Origin: Emcibacter sp048269205
GTDB lineage: Bacteria; Pseudomonadota; Alphaproteobacteria; Sphingomonadales; Emcibacteraceae
NCBI RefSeq assembly: GCF_048269205.1
Contig: NZ_JBLXJC010000001.1
Coordinates: forward strand, 744,001-808,000
Direction: 5' to 3'
Length of the DNA stretch: 64,000 bases
The position numbers and the translations under genes were made by a program. Below are positions 43,982 through 53,450 of this stretch, piece by piece. The notes below the pieces were generated by a model. It was given only the letters and a program-made list of their open reading frames with translations, was not told the DNA's origin and did no database searches. Within the stretch, counting starts at the first letter, position 1. Every line of letters starts with the position of its first letter.

Positions 43982-45041
43982 AACGGCAGTCGGTTCTGTC
44001 TTTTTCAAGTTTGATGACTTCAGAACGGGTCGCGGGCCCGAGGGCGGGAAGTGCACTGTCCTTTTTCGTAAGGTCCAGATAATCCAGAAACAGGACTTCC
44101 GGGGAAGTTTCCAGGCGGCAAACAAGATGGGGGCGACCAAAAGCCTCATCCACGGCACCTATAACGGTTTGTCCAATCGCATAAAAGGGCGCATCGAAGG
44201 AACCGGAAAAGCCGATGTTATAAACCTCTTTATAGCGCTCCCCGTCCTGGTTTCCCCCCAGATGGCTTATGGCCATTTCCAGCAGAGTGAAATTCAGCGG
44301 CATGCGATGGTGGTTGATCCGGAGGCTGCGTTTGCTTGCCCGGCTGTAGCGGGCGTCGCTGTCCACTTTATTGAAGTCGGCGAGAGTGCTTGCGGCACCT
44401 TCCCGGATGGCTTCGAACATGATCAACCTGACAGGATCGTTTTCCGGGGCGGGCGGCATAAATTCATTCTGGACGGCATGATAGGTTTCATGGGCGATCA
44501 GAAAGGTCATGCCTTCCGGGTCGTCCCGGATGCAGGGCAGGTCGATGTAGAAATCATCCCCGACCGCCCAGCCGCCGCAGGACGGCGTGCCGACCGCTAC
44601 CACGGCGCTCCCTGAAAAGTCGGTGTCTCCGGGGCTGAAAGGCGCAATCATACGCGCGACGCGGGCAGATGTTTCGGCCTGCGTTTCAGAGAGTTTGTCG
44701 AGCAGATCATTAATTTCCTGCCGATTGTTCATCACGTCGTTGAAACGAAAATAATCCCGGTCGATCTTTTGACATCCCGCGGCTTTTCGCCGGGCGTCAA
44801 GATAGTTGTCCATGGTGATATAATTCCGGAACTTTCTGAAATGGGTCAGCATATCCCGAATGGCCGGGTTGTGTCTGATGGCGTCTTCATCGATGTCTCT
44901 GCCGCTGCAAATGTCCGCCATCACATTTCGGGCAAGGCTCGTATCCAGCCTGACTGTAATATCGGCATGGGCCGGAGATAATGTTCCGGCCAGCAGGCAG
45001 ATAGATATCATCACTGCGTTTCTTTTCAGGATAAGCCGCAT
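43980..45041 (-). CDS. Putative secreted zinc metallopeptidase (HExxH)
   Basis: The 353-residue protein has a signal peptide (about 1-26, ending SPAHA). The zincin motif is HETYH in FLIAHETYHAVQNEF (about residue 201), followed 20-30 residues later by FEAIREGAAST, whose Glu could be the third zinc ligand as in gluzincins. A Cys-containing segment GTPSCGGWAVGDDFYIDLPC precedes it and may form a disulphide. I do not recognise the family with certainty (it is reminiscent of the DUF5700-type putative proteases). ATG 45041 has GGGGAG upstream and the signal peptide, so the longer open frame is disfavoured. The substrate is unknown. Confidence 0.75.
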   Translation of the reverse strand: MRLILKRNAVMISICLLAGTLSPAHADITVRLDTSLARNVMADICSGRDIDEDAIRHNPAIRDMLTHFRKFRNYITMDNYLDARRKAAGCQKIDRDYFRFNDVMNNRQEINDLLDKLSETQAETSARVARMIAPFSPGDTDFSGSAVVAVGTPSCGGWAVGDDFYIDLPCIRDDPEGMTFLIAHETYHAVQNEFMPPAPENDPVRLIMFEAIREGAASTLADFNKVDSDARYSRASKRSLRINHHRMPLNFTLLEMAISHLGGNQDGERYKEVYNIGFSGSFDAPFYAIGQTVIGAVDEAFGRPHLVCRLETSPEVLFLDYLDLTKKDSALPALGPATRSEVIKLEKDRTDCR

Positions 45042-45137
45042 TCTGTTCTCCCCTTGCTTTGTTGAGGAGAGGATAGAGCAGAAGATCCCTGGAAGGCAAG
45101 GCTGCTGCGACAGGAGGGGGCAGCCTTGCGACGAGGA

Positions 45138-45174
45138 CGGCCATATTGATGATCCCGGAAGCATATGACCCCAT
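45138..45174 (-). pseudogene. Degenerate duplicate of the maeB 3' end
   Basis: Positions 45138-45173 match 45313-45348 (inside the last codons of maeB) at 33 of 36 bases, in the same orientation. On the minus strand the copy reads MGSYASGIINMAVLVA, against MGSYASEIINMAALAA in maeB. Similarity fades on both sides. No promoter or start is associated with it. It is a remnant either of a tandem duplication or of a second malic-enzyme/phosphotransacetylase gene. Confidence 0.75.
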
Positions 45175-45206
45175 TGATTGTGGGTTATTTCGGATTCTTT
45201 ATTTAG

Positions 45207-45249
45207 CCCTCACCCCGACCCTCTCCCAGAGGAGAGGGCAGGGTGAGGG
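45207..45249. repeat. REP-like palindromic element (CCCTCACCC type)
   Basis: Outer arms CCCTCACCC (45207-45215) and GGGTGAGGG (45241-45249) and inner arms CCCTCTCC (45219-45226) and GGAGAGGG (45231-45238) form a long imperfect hairpin around CAGA. The sequence resembles an extragenic palindrome family seen in many proteobacterial genomes. It lies between maeB and the duplicated fragment of its 3' end. No T-run follows in either direction, so it is not a standard terminator. Confidence 0.8.
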
Positions 45250-45262
45250 TGACAATTTGAAA

Positions 45263-47551
45263 TCAGCCGCCGGTTTTTTCCCGCACCATATTCACGTTAT
45301 GGGCGGCAAGGGCGGCCATATTGATGATCTCGGAGGCATAGGACCCCATGGGCACGATCTGCACCGAATGGCTGAGTCCGACCAGCATGGGGCCGATCAC
45401 GGTGCCGCCGCCCATTTCCCGAAACAGTTTGGTGGAAATATTGGCTGAATGCATGCCCGGCATGATCAGCACGTTGGCCGGGCCACTGAGGCGGCAGAAG
45501 GGGTATTTCTCCATGATTTCCGGGTTGAGCGCCACACCGGGATGCATTTCGCCCTCATATTCGAAATCGACCTTGCGGCTGTCCAGAATATGCACGCCCT
45601 CGCGGGAATGCTGGGCCAGGATTCCGCCTTCCGGGTTGCCGAAATTGGTATAGGACATCAGCGCCACCCGGGGTTCAATACCGAAGTGGCGGACGATTTC
45701 CGCCGCATGCTCGGCGGTATCGGCCATGTCTTCGCCAGTGGGCAGCTCATTGATGGCGGTATCGGCGACAAAGATCGTCCGGTCGCCCTTGACCATGATG
45801 CTGATGCCCATGGCGCGACGGCCCGGGATCGGGTCGATCACTTTCATCACACTGTCCAGCGCCGCCGCATAATGACGCACATGGCCGGTGATCATGGCGT
45901 CCGCATCGCCCATGGCCAGCATGCAGGCGGCGAACACGTTGCGATCGGTTTCCACCAGCCTCATGCAGTCACGGAACAGATAGCCTTTGCGCTGCAGCTT
46001 GTTGAACAGGAACTCCGCATATTTCCGGCTCTTGTCACTGCTACGGGCATGATGGATTTCAATCTTGTCATTCCGGTCATGGCCCATATGTTCCAGCAGG
46101 TCGCGAATTTTCTTTTCATGGCCGATCAGGATGATCTTGCCGAAACCGTTCTGTTCAAAGCCGAGCGCGGCGCGCAGCACCGTTTCCTCGTCGCCTTCGG
46201 TAAAGACTACCCGCTTGGGGTCCTGGTCCAGCTTGTCATAGATCATCTGCAGGGTGCCGGTGGTCGGGTTCAACCGGGCGGCAAGCTCTTTGCGGTATTC
46301 TGCAATGTCGATGATTGGCCGGCTCGCCACTCCTGAATCCATCGCTGCCTGGGCCACGGCCGGGCTGATGGAACTGATCAGGCGCGGATCAAAGGGTGCC
46401 GGGATGATGTATTTGGGGCCGTATTTGGGATGTTCGCCCGCATAGGCCGAGGCGACCTCGTCCGGCACGTCCTCACGCGCCAGCTCGGCAATGGCGCGGG
46501 CGGCGGCGATTTTCATCTCGTCATTGATACGGGTGGCGCGAACGTCCAGTGCGCCCCGGAAAATATAGGGAAAGCCGAGAACGTTGTTGACCTGGTTGGG
46601 ATAGTCGGAACGTCCGGTAGCGACAATGGCGTCGGAGCGCACGGCTTCCACTTCCTCGGGGGTGATTTCCGGATCCGGGTTGGCCATGGCGAAAATGATC
46701 GGCCTATCGGCCATACTGGCCACCATGTCCTGGGTCACCGCGCCCTTGACGGACAGGCCGAGGAATACGTCGGCCCCTTTCAAGGCCTCTTCCAGGCTTC
46801 TGGCTTTGGTTGTGACCGCATGGGCCGACTTCCACTGGTTCATGCCTTCCTTGCGATCGTGATAGATCACGCCCTTGCTGTCACACATGATCACATTGTT
46901 GTGGGGCACCCCCATGGCCTTGATCAGTTCGGTACAGGCAATGGCGGCGGCCCCCGCGCCGTTGACCACGACGGTGACGTCCTTGATATCGCGGCCGGTC
47001 AGGTCCAGGGCATTGATGATCCCGGCCGCGCAGATGATGGCAGTGCCGTGCTGGTCGTCATGAAAGACGGGGATATCCATTTCCTCACGCAGGCGCTGCT
47101 CGATGATGAAACATTCCGGGGCCTTGATGTCTTCCAGATTGATGCCGCCGAAGCTGGGGCCGAGACAGCGCACACAGTTGATGAATTCCTCAGCATCCTT
47201 GCTGTCCACCTCCAGGTCGATGGAATCCACATCGGCGAAGCGCTTGAACAGGACCGACTTTCCTTCCATCACCGGCTTGGAGGCCAGCGGCCCGAGATTG
47301 CCGAGCCCGAGGATGGCGGAGCCGTCCGAAATTACCGCCACCAGATTACCCTTGGCGGTATAGTCCCAGGCCGCAGCGGGATTGTCGGCAATGGCGCGCA
47401 CGGGGGCCGCCACACCCGGGGAATAGGCCAGCGACAGGTCGCGCTGGGTGGCCATGGATTTGCTGGCGATGATTTCGATTTTCCCGGGACGCCCTGCGGA
47501 ATGGTAATGCAGGGCTTCCTTGTCGCCGAATTGGGATTTCTTGTCCGTCAT
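45263..47551 (-). CDS. maeB: NADP-dependent malic enzyme with C-terminal phosphotransacetylase-like domain
   Basis: This 762-residue enzyme decarboxylates malate to pyruvate and supplies NADPH. The malic domain (1-420) has the Tyr-containing LAYSPGVAAPVRAI (about 41), SDGSAILGLGNLGPLASKPV (about 76), the metal-binding VFHDDQHGTAI (about 158) and the dinucleotide fold VVVNGAGAAAIACTELI (about 195). Residues 430-762 are a phosphotransacetylase-like domain (YDKLDQDPKRVVFTEGDEET), which in MaeB is regulatory, binding acetyl-CoA, rather than catalytic. It is single-gene. A degenerate copy of its last codons lies 90 bp downstream. Confidence 0.96.
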   Translation of the reverse strand: MTDKKSQFGDKEALHYHSAGRPGKIEIIASKSMATQRDLSLAYSPGVAAPVRAIADNPAAAWDYTAKGNLVAVISDGSAILGLGNLGPLASKPVMEGKSVLFKRFADVDSIDLEVDSKDAEEFINCVRCLGPSFGGINLEDIKAPECFIIEQRLREEMDIPVFHDDQHGTAIICAAGIINALDLTGRDIKDVTVVVNGAGAAAIACTELIKAMGVPHNNVIMCDSKGVIYHDRKEGMNQWKSAHAVTTKARSLEEALKGADVFLGLSVKGAVTQDMVASMADRPIIFAMANPDPEITPEEVEAVRSDAIVATGRSDYPNQVNNVLGFPYIFRGALDVRATRINDEMKIAAARAIAELAREDVPDEVASAYAGEHPKYGPKYIIPAPFDPRLISSISPAVAQAAMDSGVASRPIIDIAEYRKELAARLNPTTGTLQMIYDKLDQDPKRVVFTEGDEETVLRAALGFEQNGFGKIILIGHEKKIRDLLEHMGHDRNDKIEIHHARSSDKSRKYAEFLFNKLQRKGYLFRDCMRLVETDRNVFAACMLAMGDADAMITGHVRHYAAALDSVMKVIDPIPGRRAMGISIMVKGDRTIFVADTAINELPTGEDMADTAEHAAEIVRHFGIEPRVALMSYTNFGNPEGGILAQHSREGVHILDSRKVDFEYEGEMHPGVALNPEIMEKYPFCRLSGPANVLIMPGMHSANISTKLFREMGGGTVIGPMLVGLSHSVQIVPMGSYASEIINMAALAAHNVNMVREKTGG

Positions 47552-47834
47552 GTTTTAACCCGTTTTCTAAGTCTTGTTCCTCTAGCTTCCTCATCGCTCT
47601 GCCGGTTTTATTTTTTTATTCCTGTTTCCCAGCAGGAATTGCTTTCCCGGATTGAAGGCGATAGAGTCTCATCCCTGATCCAATAAGTAAAACAGGCCCG
47701 ATGATAACATGGACCCGTTCTATAAAATAGGATCGGCAAGGTAATATAAATACCTATATGAAACCTATATTGAAATTTTTTAACAAAAACAACCTTAAAA
47801 TCTGATTGAAAATTATTTTCCCACATTTTCTTTA

Positions 47835-50603
47835 ATGACGATCACTATGGACAAAATTACGGCTGCAGTACCGGATTCAGGGCAGGACAGGGGCCAATCC
47901 GTCAAAAAGACGAAAAAAGAATCCTCCAAACCCGCCAAAGTTACACCGATGATGGAGCAGTTCCTCGAGATCAAGGGGGCCCATCCGGATTACCTTTTGT
48001 TTTACCGCATGGGGGATTTTTACGAGCTGTTTTTTGACGATGCGGTTGAGGCATCCGAGGCGCTGGACATCACCCTGACCAAGCGGGGCAAGCATGAGGA
48101 CCAGGATATCCCCATGTGCGGGGTGCCCGTGCATGCGGCGGAAAGCTATCTGGCGCGTCTGATCCGCAAGGGTTTCAAGGTGGCGGTCTGTGAACAGATG
48201 GAAGATCCTGCCGAAGCCAGGAAGCGGGGTGCCAAGGCAGTGGTGCGCCGGGATGTGATCCGGCTGGTGACGCCGGGGACCATTACCGAGGAAAACCTTC
48301 TGGATGCCCGCCAGCACAATTATCTGGCGGCTCTTTGTGTCGTGCAGGGAAGTTATGCCCTGGCCTGGCTTGATATTTCCACCGGTGATTTTCATGTGAG
48401 CGGCATTGATCCTGCCAATCTGGATGCGGAGCTTGCCCGCCTGCGACCCGGTGAGATCATTTTGCCTTCGGCGCTTCTTACGGACGAGAAAATCCATCAC
48501 GTGCTGGAGGAATGGGCGGAACGGCTGAGTCCCCAGGATACGGGTGGTTTTGACAGCCGTCTGGCGGAAAAAAGGCTCAAGGATTATTTCGGGGTTTCGG
48601 TGCTGGACGGGCTTGGCACTTTCGGCAGGTCGGAAATGGCTGCCTGCGGCGCGTTGCTTGACTATGTGACGGAAACCCAGAAGGGCAAGGCGCCGAAACT
48701 GTCCAGGCCGGTGCCGGTGGGCGAAGACAGCACCATGATGATCGACGGAGCAACCCGGCGCAATCTGGAACTGAGCACCACTTTGGGCGGCGAGAAAAAG
48801 GGCAGCCTTCTGAGCGTCATTGACCGGACGGTGAGCGGCGCCGGGGCGCGTCTTCTGGCAACGCGGCTGAGCGCCCCGCTGATGGATCCGGAACTGATCA
48901 ACCGCAGGCTCGACAAGGTCAGCTTCTTTCTCGAGGAGGAGGCCTTCAGACGTGAATGCCGCGAGCTTCTGAAAAAATGCCCGGATATGGAGCGGGCCCT
49001 GTCCCGTCTGTCCGTGGGACGCGGCGGACCCCGGGACCTGGCCGCCATTCGCGACGGGCTTGCCCAGTCCGATGAACTGAACAAAAAGTTGCGAAATGTC
49101 TGCGACCGCCAGGCGCGGGAAAATATCCTGCCGCCGCTGGAACTGGACGAGATCATGGCCCAAATGGGCGATCACAGCGCCCTGATCGAGCTTTTGTCCC
49201 GCGCGCTGGCCGAAGAATTGCCGACGATTATCCGGGATGGTAATTTCATCGCCGCCGGCTTTCACGAAGAACTTGATGAATATCGTCAACTTCGTGACCA
49301 GAGCCGACAGATGATTGCGGCACTGGAAAACGATTATCGGGACAAGACAGGAATTAGTGGCCTCAAGGTCCGGCACAACAATGTGCTGGGCTATTATATC
49401 GAAGTGACGGCCACCCATGCAGACAAGATGATGGCGCCGCCCCTGTCTGAAGAATTTATTCACCGCCAGACCCTGGCCAATGCGGTTCGCTTCAACAGTA
49501 CGGAACTGGCCAGACTGGCCAGCAAAATTGGCCAGGCCGGAGCCCGGTCGCTGGAACTCGAACATGAACTGTTCGAACAGCTCACCGGAACCCTTCTGGC
49601 GGACTGGGAGGCCATTACCCGGGCAGCCCGCTCTCTGGCACGGCTGGATGTGGCGTCTTCCCTGGCGGAGCTTGCCGCGGTGCGCAACTATGCCCGTCCG
49701 AAGGTGGACGATAGTCTGACCTTCGAGATCGAGGGCGGTCGCCATCCGGTGGTGGAAGCGGCGCTTGTGCAAGGGCAGCAGGGGCATTTCGTGGCCAATG
49801 ACTGTGACCTGACGGGGGAAAACAAGTTGTGGCTGATCACCGGTCCCAACATGGCCGGTAAAAGCACTTTCCTGCGCCAGAATGCCCTGATCGCCATCAT
49901 GGCGCAAATGGGGGGATTTGTGCCCGCCCGCAGCGCCCATATCGGGGTGGTGGATCGACTGTTCAGCCGGGTCGGCGCCAGTGACGATCTGGCCCGGGGA
50001 AGATCCACTTTCATGGTGGAAATGGTGGAAACCGCCGCTATTCTCAATCAGGCGGGGGAACGCTCTCTGGTTATCCTGGACGAGATCGGCCGGGGAACCG
50101 CCACCTATGACGGCCTGTCCATCGCCTGGGCGGCTGTGGAACACCTGCATGAGGTCAATCGCTGCCGTGGCCTTTTTGCCACTCACTACCATGAAATGAC
50201 GGCTTTGGCCTCGAAACTGGACAATTTATCCCTACATTATATGAAGGTCAGGGAATGGGAAGGCGAGGTGGTTTTCCTGCATGAAGTAGGCCCGGGCGCC
50301 GCCGATAGATCCTATGGCATCCAGGTGGCCAGATTGGCGGGACTGCCGGCGGTGGTCATCAAGCGGGCGAGACAGGTTCTGGACAGTCTGGAACAGGGCG
50401 AACAGGGTACCAGCAAGGGCCGCAAGATGGATCTTCTTGCGGATGAATTACCACTTTTTTCAGCTTTTCAGTCCACAATGGCGACGGAAGAAAATTCCCG
50501 CTCTGAAGCGGACGAACTGCTGGAGACCATAAATCCGGACGACCTTGCGCCCCGGGAAGCACTGGAGCTTCTTTACAGGCTCAAGGAACTATCGGATAAA
50601 TAA
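47835..50603 (+). CDS. mutS: DNA mismatch repair protein MutS
   Basis: The 922-residue protein carries the mismatch-contacting Phe-x-Glu in YRMGDFYELFFDD (about 57), the connector, lever and clamp domains, and the ATPase with Walker A TGPNMAGKSTFLRQ (about 674), Walker B LVILDEIGRGTATYDGL and the following ATHYHEM. The C-terminal helix-turn-helix for dimerisation is present. The N-terminus has 35 extra low-complexity, Lys-rich residues. ATG 47847 is an alternative to 47835, and neither has a strong Shine-Dalgarno. The 283-bp upstream gap shared with maeB is AT-rich and holds no gene. glnD follows after 12 nt. Confidence 0.97.
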   Translation: MTITMDKITAAVPDSGQDRGQSVKKTKKESSKPAKVTPMMEQFLEIKGAHPDYLLFYRMGDFYELFFDDAVEASEALDITLTKRGKHEDQDIPMCGVPVHAAESYLARLIRKGFKVAVCEQMEDPAEARKRGAKAVVRRDVIRLVTPGTITEENLLDARQHNYLAALCVVQGSYALAWLDISTGDFHVSGIDPANLDAELARLRPGEIILPSALLTDEKIHHVLEEWAERLSPQDTGGFDSRLAEKRLKDYFGVSVLDGLGTFGRSEMAACGALLDYVTETQKGKAPKLSRPVPVGEDSTMMIDGATRRNLELSTTLGGEKKGSLLSVIDRTVSGAGARLLATRLSAPLMDPELINRRLDKVSFFLEEEAFRRECRELLKKCPDMERALSRLSVGRGGPRDLAAIRDGLAQSDELNKKLRNVCDRQARENILPPLELDEIMAQMGDHSALIELLSRALAEELPTIIRDGNFIAAGFHEELDEYRQLRDQSRQMIAALENDYRDKTGISGLKVRHNNVLGYYIEVTATHADKMMAPPLSEEFIHRQTLANAVRFNSTELARLASKIGQAGARSLELEHELFEQLTGTLLADWEAITRAARSLARLDVASSLAELAAVRNYARPKVDDSLTFEIEGGRHPVVEAALVQGQQGHFVANDCDLTGENKLWLITGPNMAGKSTFLRQNALIAIMAQMGGFVPARSAHIGVVDRLFSRVGASDDLARGRSTFMVEMVETAAILNQAGERSLVILDEIGRGTATYDGLSIAWAAVEHLHEVNRCRGLFATHYHEMTALASKLDNLSLHYMKVREWEGEVVFLHEVGPGAADRSYGIQVARLAGLPAVVIKRARQVLDSLEQGEQGTSKGRKMDLLADELPLFSAFQSTMATEENSRSEADELLETINPDDLAPREALELLYRLKELSDK

Positions 50604-50615
50604 TCAGGGCAAAAT

Positions 50616-53414
50616 ATGCGAAAAGTCAGAAACCACAGGAAAATCATTGATCCGCTGAAGCTCCGCCAGGAGTTCGAGCGGCTGAAGCCGGATCATACGC
50701 CTGACTCGATCCGCATGCCATTGCTGGATCTGCTGAAAAACAGTTACCAACAGGGCTTCGACGAAGTTCGCCGCCGCTGCGAGGCGGGGGAAAGCGGTAT
50801 GGTTCTGGTTCGGGCGCAAAGTTACCTCACTGACGAGATCATCAAGTTTATTTATGAAGTGACTGCCGGGTTCGTCTATTACCAGCCCAATCCGACCAAG
50901 TATCAGCAGCTTTGCCTGGTGGCCATCGGCGGATACGGCCGGGCGGAGATGGCGCCCTATTCGGATATCGACCTGTTGTTCCTGCTGCCCTACAAGCAGA
51001 CCCCCTGGGGGGAGCAGGTGGTGGAATATATGCTCTATCTCATGTGGGACATGGGTCTGAAGGTGGGCCATGCCACGCGGACAATCAATGAATCTATCCG
51101 TTTGTCAAAGCAGGACCTGACCATCAGAACCTCGCTTCTGGAAGCCCGCTATATCTGGGGGCAGAAAGAGCTGTTTGACGAGTTTCTCACCCGCTATGAC
51201 AAGGAAGTGATCGCCGGGCACGAGCCGGAGTTCATCGAACAGAAACTGGCCGAGCGGGATGAACGCCACCACAAAATGGGCGACAGCCGCTATGTGGTGG
51301 AACCTAATATCAAGGACGGCAAGGGCGGTTTGCGCGACCTGCAGACGCTCTACTGGATTTCAAAATTTATCTATGGCGTGCATTCGGTTTCGGAAGTGGT
51401 GAAAAAAGGCGTTTTCTCCAAGGAGGAATACCGCCAGTTTCAGAAAGCTGCCCGGTTTCTCTATACTGTCCGCTGTCACCTGCATTTCCTGATGGGCCGG
51501 CCCGAGGAACGCATAACTTTTGATGTACAGAAAGTTCTGGCGGAACGGCTGGGCTATACTGACCGCCCGGCATCGTCCGGTGTTGAACGTTTCATGAAGC
51601 ATTATTTCCTGATGGCCAAGAATGTGGGTGACCTGACCCGTATCTTCTGCTCCTATCTGGAGGCCAAGCACAAGCGCAAACCTCGCCTCAGAATGCCCGC
51701 ATTTGGTCTCAAGAAAAAGAAAATCGACGGCTTTTCCGTGGACGGCAGTCGCATTTCGGTGAGCAGCGCCAAGACCTTCGCAGATAATCCTGTAGAGATG
51801 ATCCGCATCTTCTATGTGGCTCAGAAATACAATTTGGATATTCATCCCCGCGCCCTGCGTCTGATCCGGCAAAATCTCAAGCTTATCAATCGTGAGGTGC
51901 GTAATGATCCGGTGGCCAACCATCTGTTTCTGGAAATTCTGACCTATCGGAAAGGCCCCGGGTTTATCCTGCGCATGATGAATGAAGCAGGTGTTTTCGG
52001 CCGGTTCGTGCCCGATTTTGGCCGGGTCGTGGCCCAGATGCAGTATGACATGTATCATGTCTATACGGTGGACGAGCATACCATCCGGGCCATAGAGCTG
52101 CTTTCCGAAGTGGAGCAGGGCACCCTGGCGGAGGACCATCCGCTGGCAAATGAAATCATTCACAAGGTGATCTCCCGGCGGGTCCTTTATGTCGCGGTGC
52201 TGCTGCATGATATTGCCAAGGGACGCAAGGGGGATCATTCGGTGCTGGGCGAGGAAGTGGCGCGCAAGCTCTGCCCCCGCTTCGGTCTGAGCGCGGCGGA
52301 GACGGAAACCGTTGCCTGGCTGGTGCGCTGGCATTTGCTGATGACCATGGTGGCTTTCAAGCGCGATCTTAATGATCCGAAAACCATTGCTGATTTTTCC
52401 AAGGAAGTTCAGAGCCCCGAGCGGCTCAGGCTGCTGCTTGTGCTGACGGTGGTGGATATCCGTGCGGTGGGGCCGAAAATCTGGAACGGATGGAAGGGGC
52501 AGCTGCTCAGGGAGCTATACTATAACTCCGAGGAATATCTTCTTGGCGGTCAGATCGAAGGCGGTCATCAGCATCGCATCCGGGAAACCATCTCCAACCT
52601 GAGAGAGGATCTGTCAGACTGGACCGACGAGGAATTCGAGACATTTACCGGGAGATTTTATGACAACTTCTGGCTGGCGCTGGATGATGCCCATCTGGTG
52701 CGTCTTGCCGAAACCGTCCGTCAGGCGGACGAGGCGGGGGAGAGCCTGTATATTACCACCCGGTCTGACGAATTCAGGGAAATTACCGTACTGACCGTCT
52801 ATACACCGGACCATCCCGGTCTGTTCGCCCGTATCACCGGTGCGATAGCCGTCAGCGGCGCTTCCATTCAGGACGCCAAGATTTTTACCACCAAGGACGG
52901 CATGGCGCTGGATACTTTCTGGATACAGGAAAGTGACGAAAGTGCCTTTGATGACACGACAAAGCAAAAAAAATTGAAAGACAATATTCGCGAGACCCTG
53001 CTGGGTAATATTCTGCCCAGGGAAGTTTTGGCCCAGCGCCGCAAAAACAAGCTCAGTAAGCGAACTGCCGTCTTTACAGTGGAACCGGTCGTGCTGGTGG
53101 ATAACAATGCCAGCAACACCTTTACAGTGATCGAGGTGAACGGTCTTGACCGCGTCGGCTTCCTTTATGATCTTTCCCGGACGCTGATGGATATGAAAGT
53201 AACCATCGGTAGTGCCCATATCGCCACTTATGGAGAGAGGGCCATTGCGGTTTTCTTCCTGAAAGACCTGTTTGGCCATAAAATTACGCACAAACAGAAG
53301 CTTGCACAGATCGAGAAAAAACTTCTGGAAGTCTTGTCAGAGGATAAAAGCTCGGGCAGAGTGGGCCGGAAAAAGTCGGAAAAAACACAAAAATCAGTTC
53401 GGGAAGCCTCCTGA
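50616..53414 (+). CDS. glnD: Bifunctional uridylyltransferase/uridylyl-removing enzyme GlnD
   Basis: This 932-residue nitrogen sensor uridylylates or deuridylylates PII according to glutamine. The nucleotidyltransferase site GGYGRAEMAPYSDIDLLFL (about 106-124) is followed by the GlnE-like helical domain, the HD hydrolase with LLHDIAKGRKGDHS (about 529) and two C-terminal ACT domains (TVYTPDHPGLFARITGAIAV about 728, then VNGLDRVGFLYDLSRTL about 843). The tail is Lys-rich. All catalytic residues of both activities are visible. It sits between mutS and murJ, a conserved alphaproteobacterial order. Confidence 0.97.
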   Translation: MRKVRNHRKIIDPLKLRQEFERLKPDHTPDSIRMPLLDLLKNSYQQGFDEVRRRCEAGESGMVLVRAQSYLTDEIIKFIYEVTAGFVYYQPNPTKYQQLCLVAIGGYGRAEMAPYSDIDLLFLLPYKQTPWGEQVVEYMLYLMWDMGLKVGHATRTINESIRLSKQDLTIRTSLLEARYIWGQKELFDEFLTRYDKEVIAGHEPEFIEQKLAERDERHHKMGDSRYVVEPNIKDGKGGLRDLQTLYWISKFIYGVHSVSEVVKKGVFSKEEYRQFQKAARFLYTVRCHLHFLMGRPEERITFDVQKVLAERLGYTDRPASSGVERFMKHYFLMAKNVGDLTRIFCSYLEAKHKRKPRLRMPAFGLKKKKIDGFSVDGSRISVSSAKTFADNPVEMIRIFYVAQKYNLDIHPRALRLIRQNLKLINREVRNDPVANHLFLEILTYRKGPGFILRMMNEAGVFGRFVPDFGRVVAQMQYDMYHVYTVDEHTIRAIELLSEVEQGTLAEDHPLANEIIHKVISRRVLYVAVLLHDIAKGRKGDHSVLGEEVARKLCPRFGLSAAETETVAWLVRWHLLMTMVAFKRDLNDPKTIADFSKEVQSPERLRLLLVLTVVDIRAVGPKIWNGWKGQLLRELYYNSEEYLLGGQIEGGHQHRIRETISNLREDLSDWTDEEFETFTGRFYDNFWLALDDAHLVRLAETVRQADEAGESLYITTRSDEFREITVLTVYTPDHPGLFARITGAIAVSGASIQDAKIFTTKDGMALDTFWIQESDESAFDDTTKQKKLKDNIRETLLGNILPREVLAQRRKNKLSKRTAVFTVEPVVLVDNNASNTFTVIEVNGLDRVGFLYDLSRTLMDMKVTIGSAHIATYGERAIAVFFLKDLFGHKITHKQKLAQIEKKLLEVLSEDKSSGRVGRKKSEKTQKSVREAS

Positions 53415-53450
53415 GGGTCCCCGGTCGACACAGGGAAGTGTTTCGCTCGC

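Noticed and set aside
47622..47645. ATTCCTG/CAGGAAT hairpin upstream of mutS
   Set aside because: No T-run follows in either direction and the stem is only 7 bp, so it is not a supported terminator; an operator role cannot be shown.
47608..47826. 72-codon minus-strand frame in the maeB/mutS gap
   Set aside because: No Shine-Dalgarno, no domain, AT-rich intergenic composition.
47877..50192. 771-codon open frame on the minus strand opposite mutS
   Set aside because: Composition is His/Gln/Arg-rich shadow coding with no motifs; mutS on the other strand is certain.
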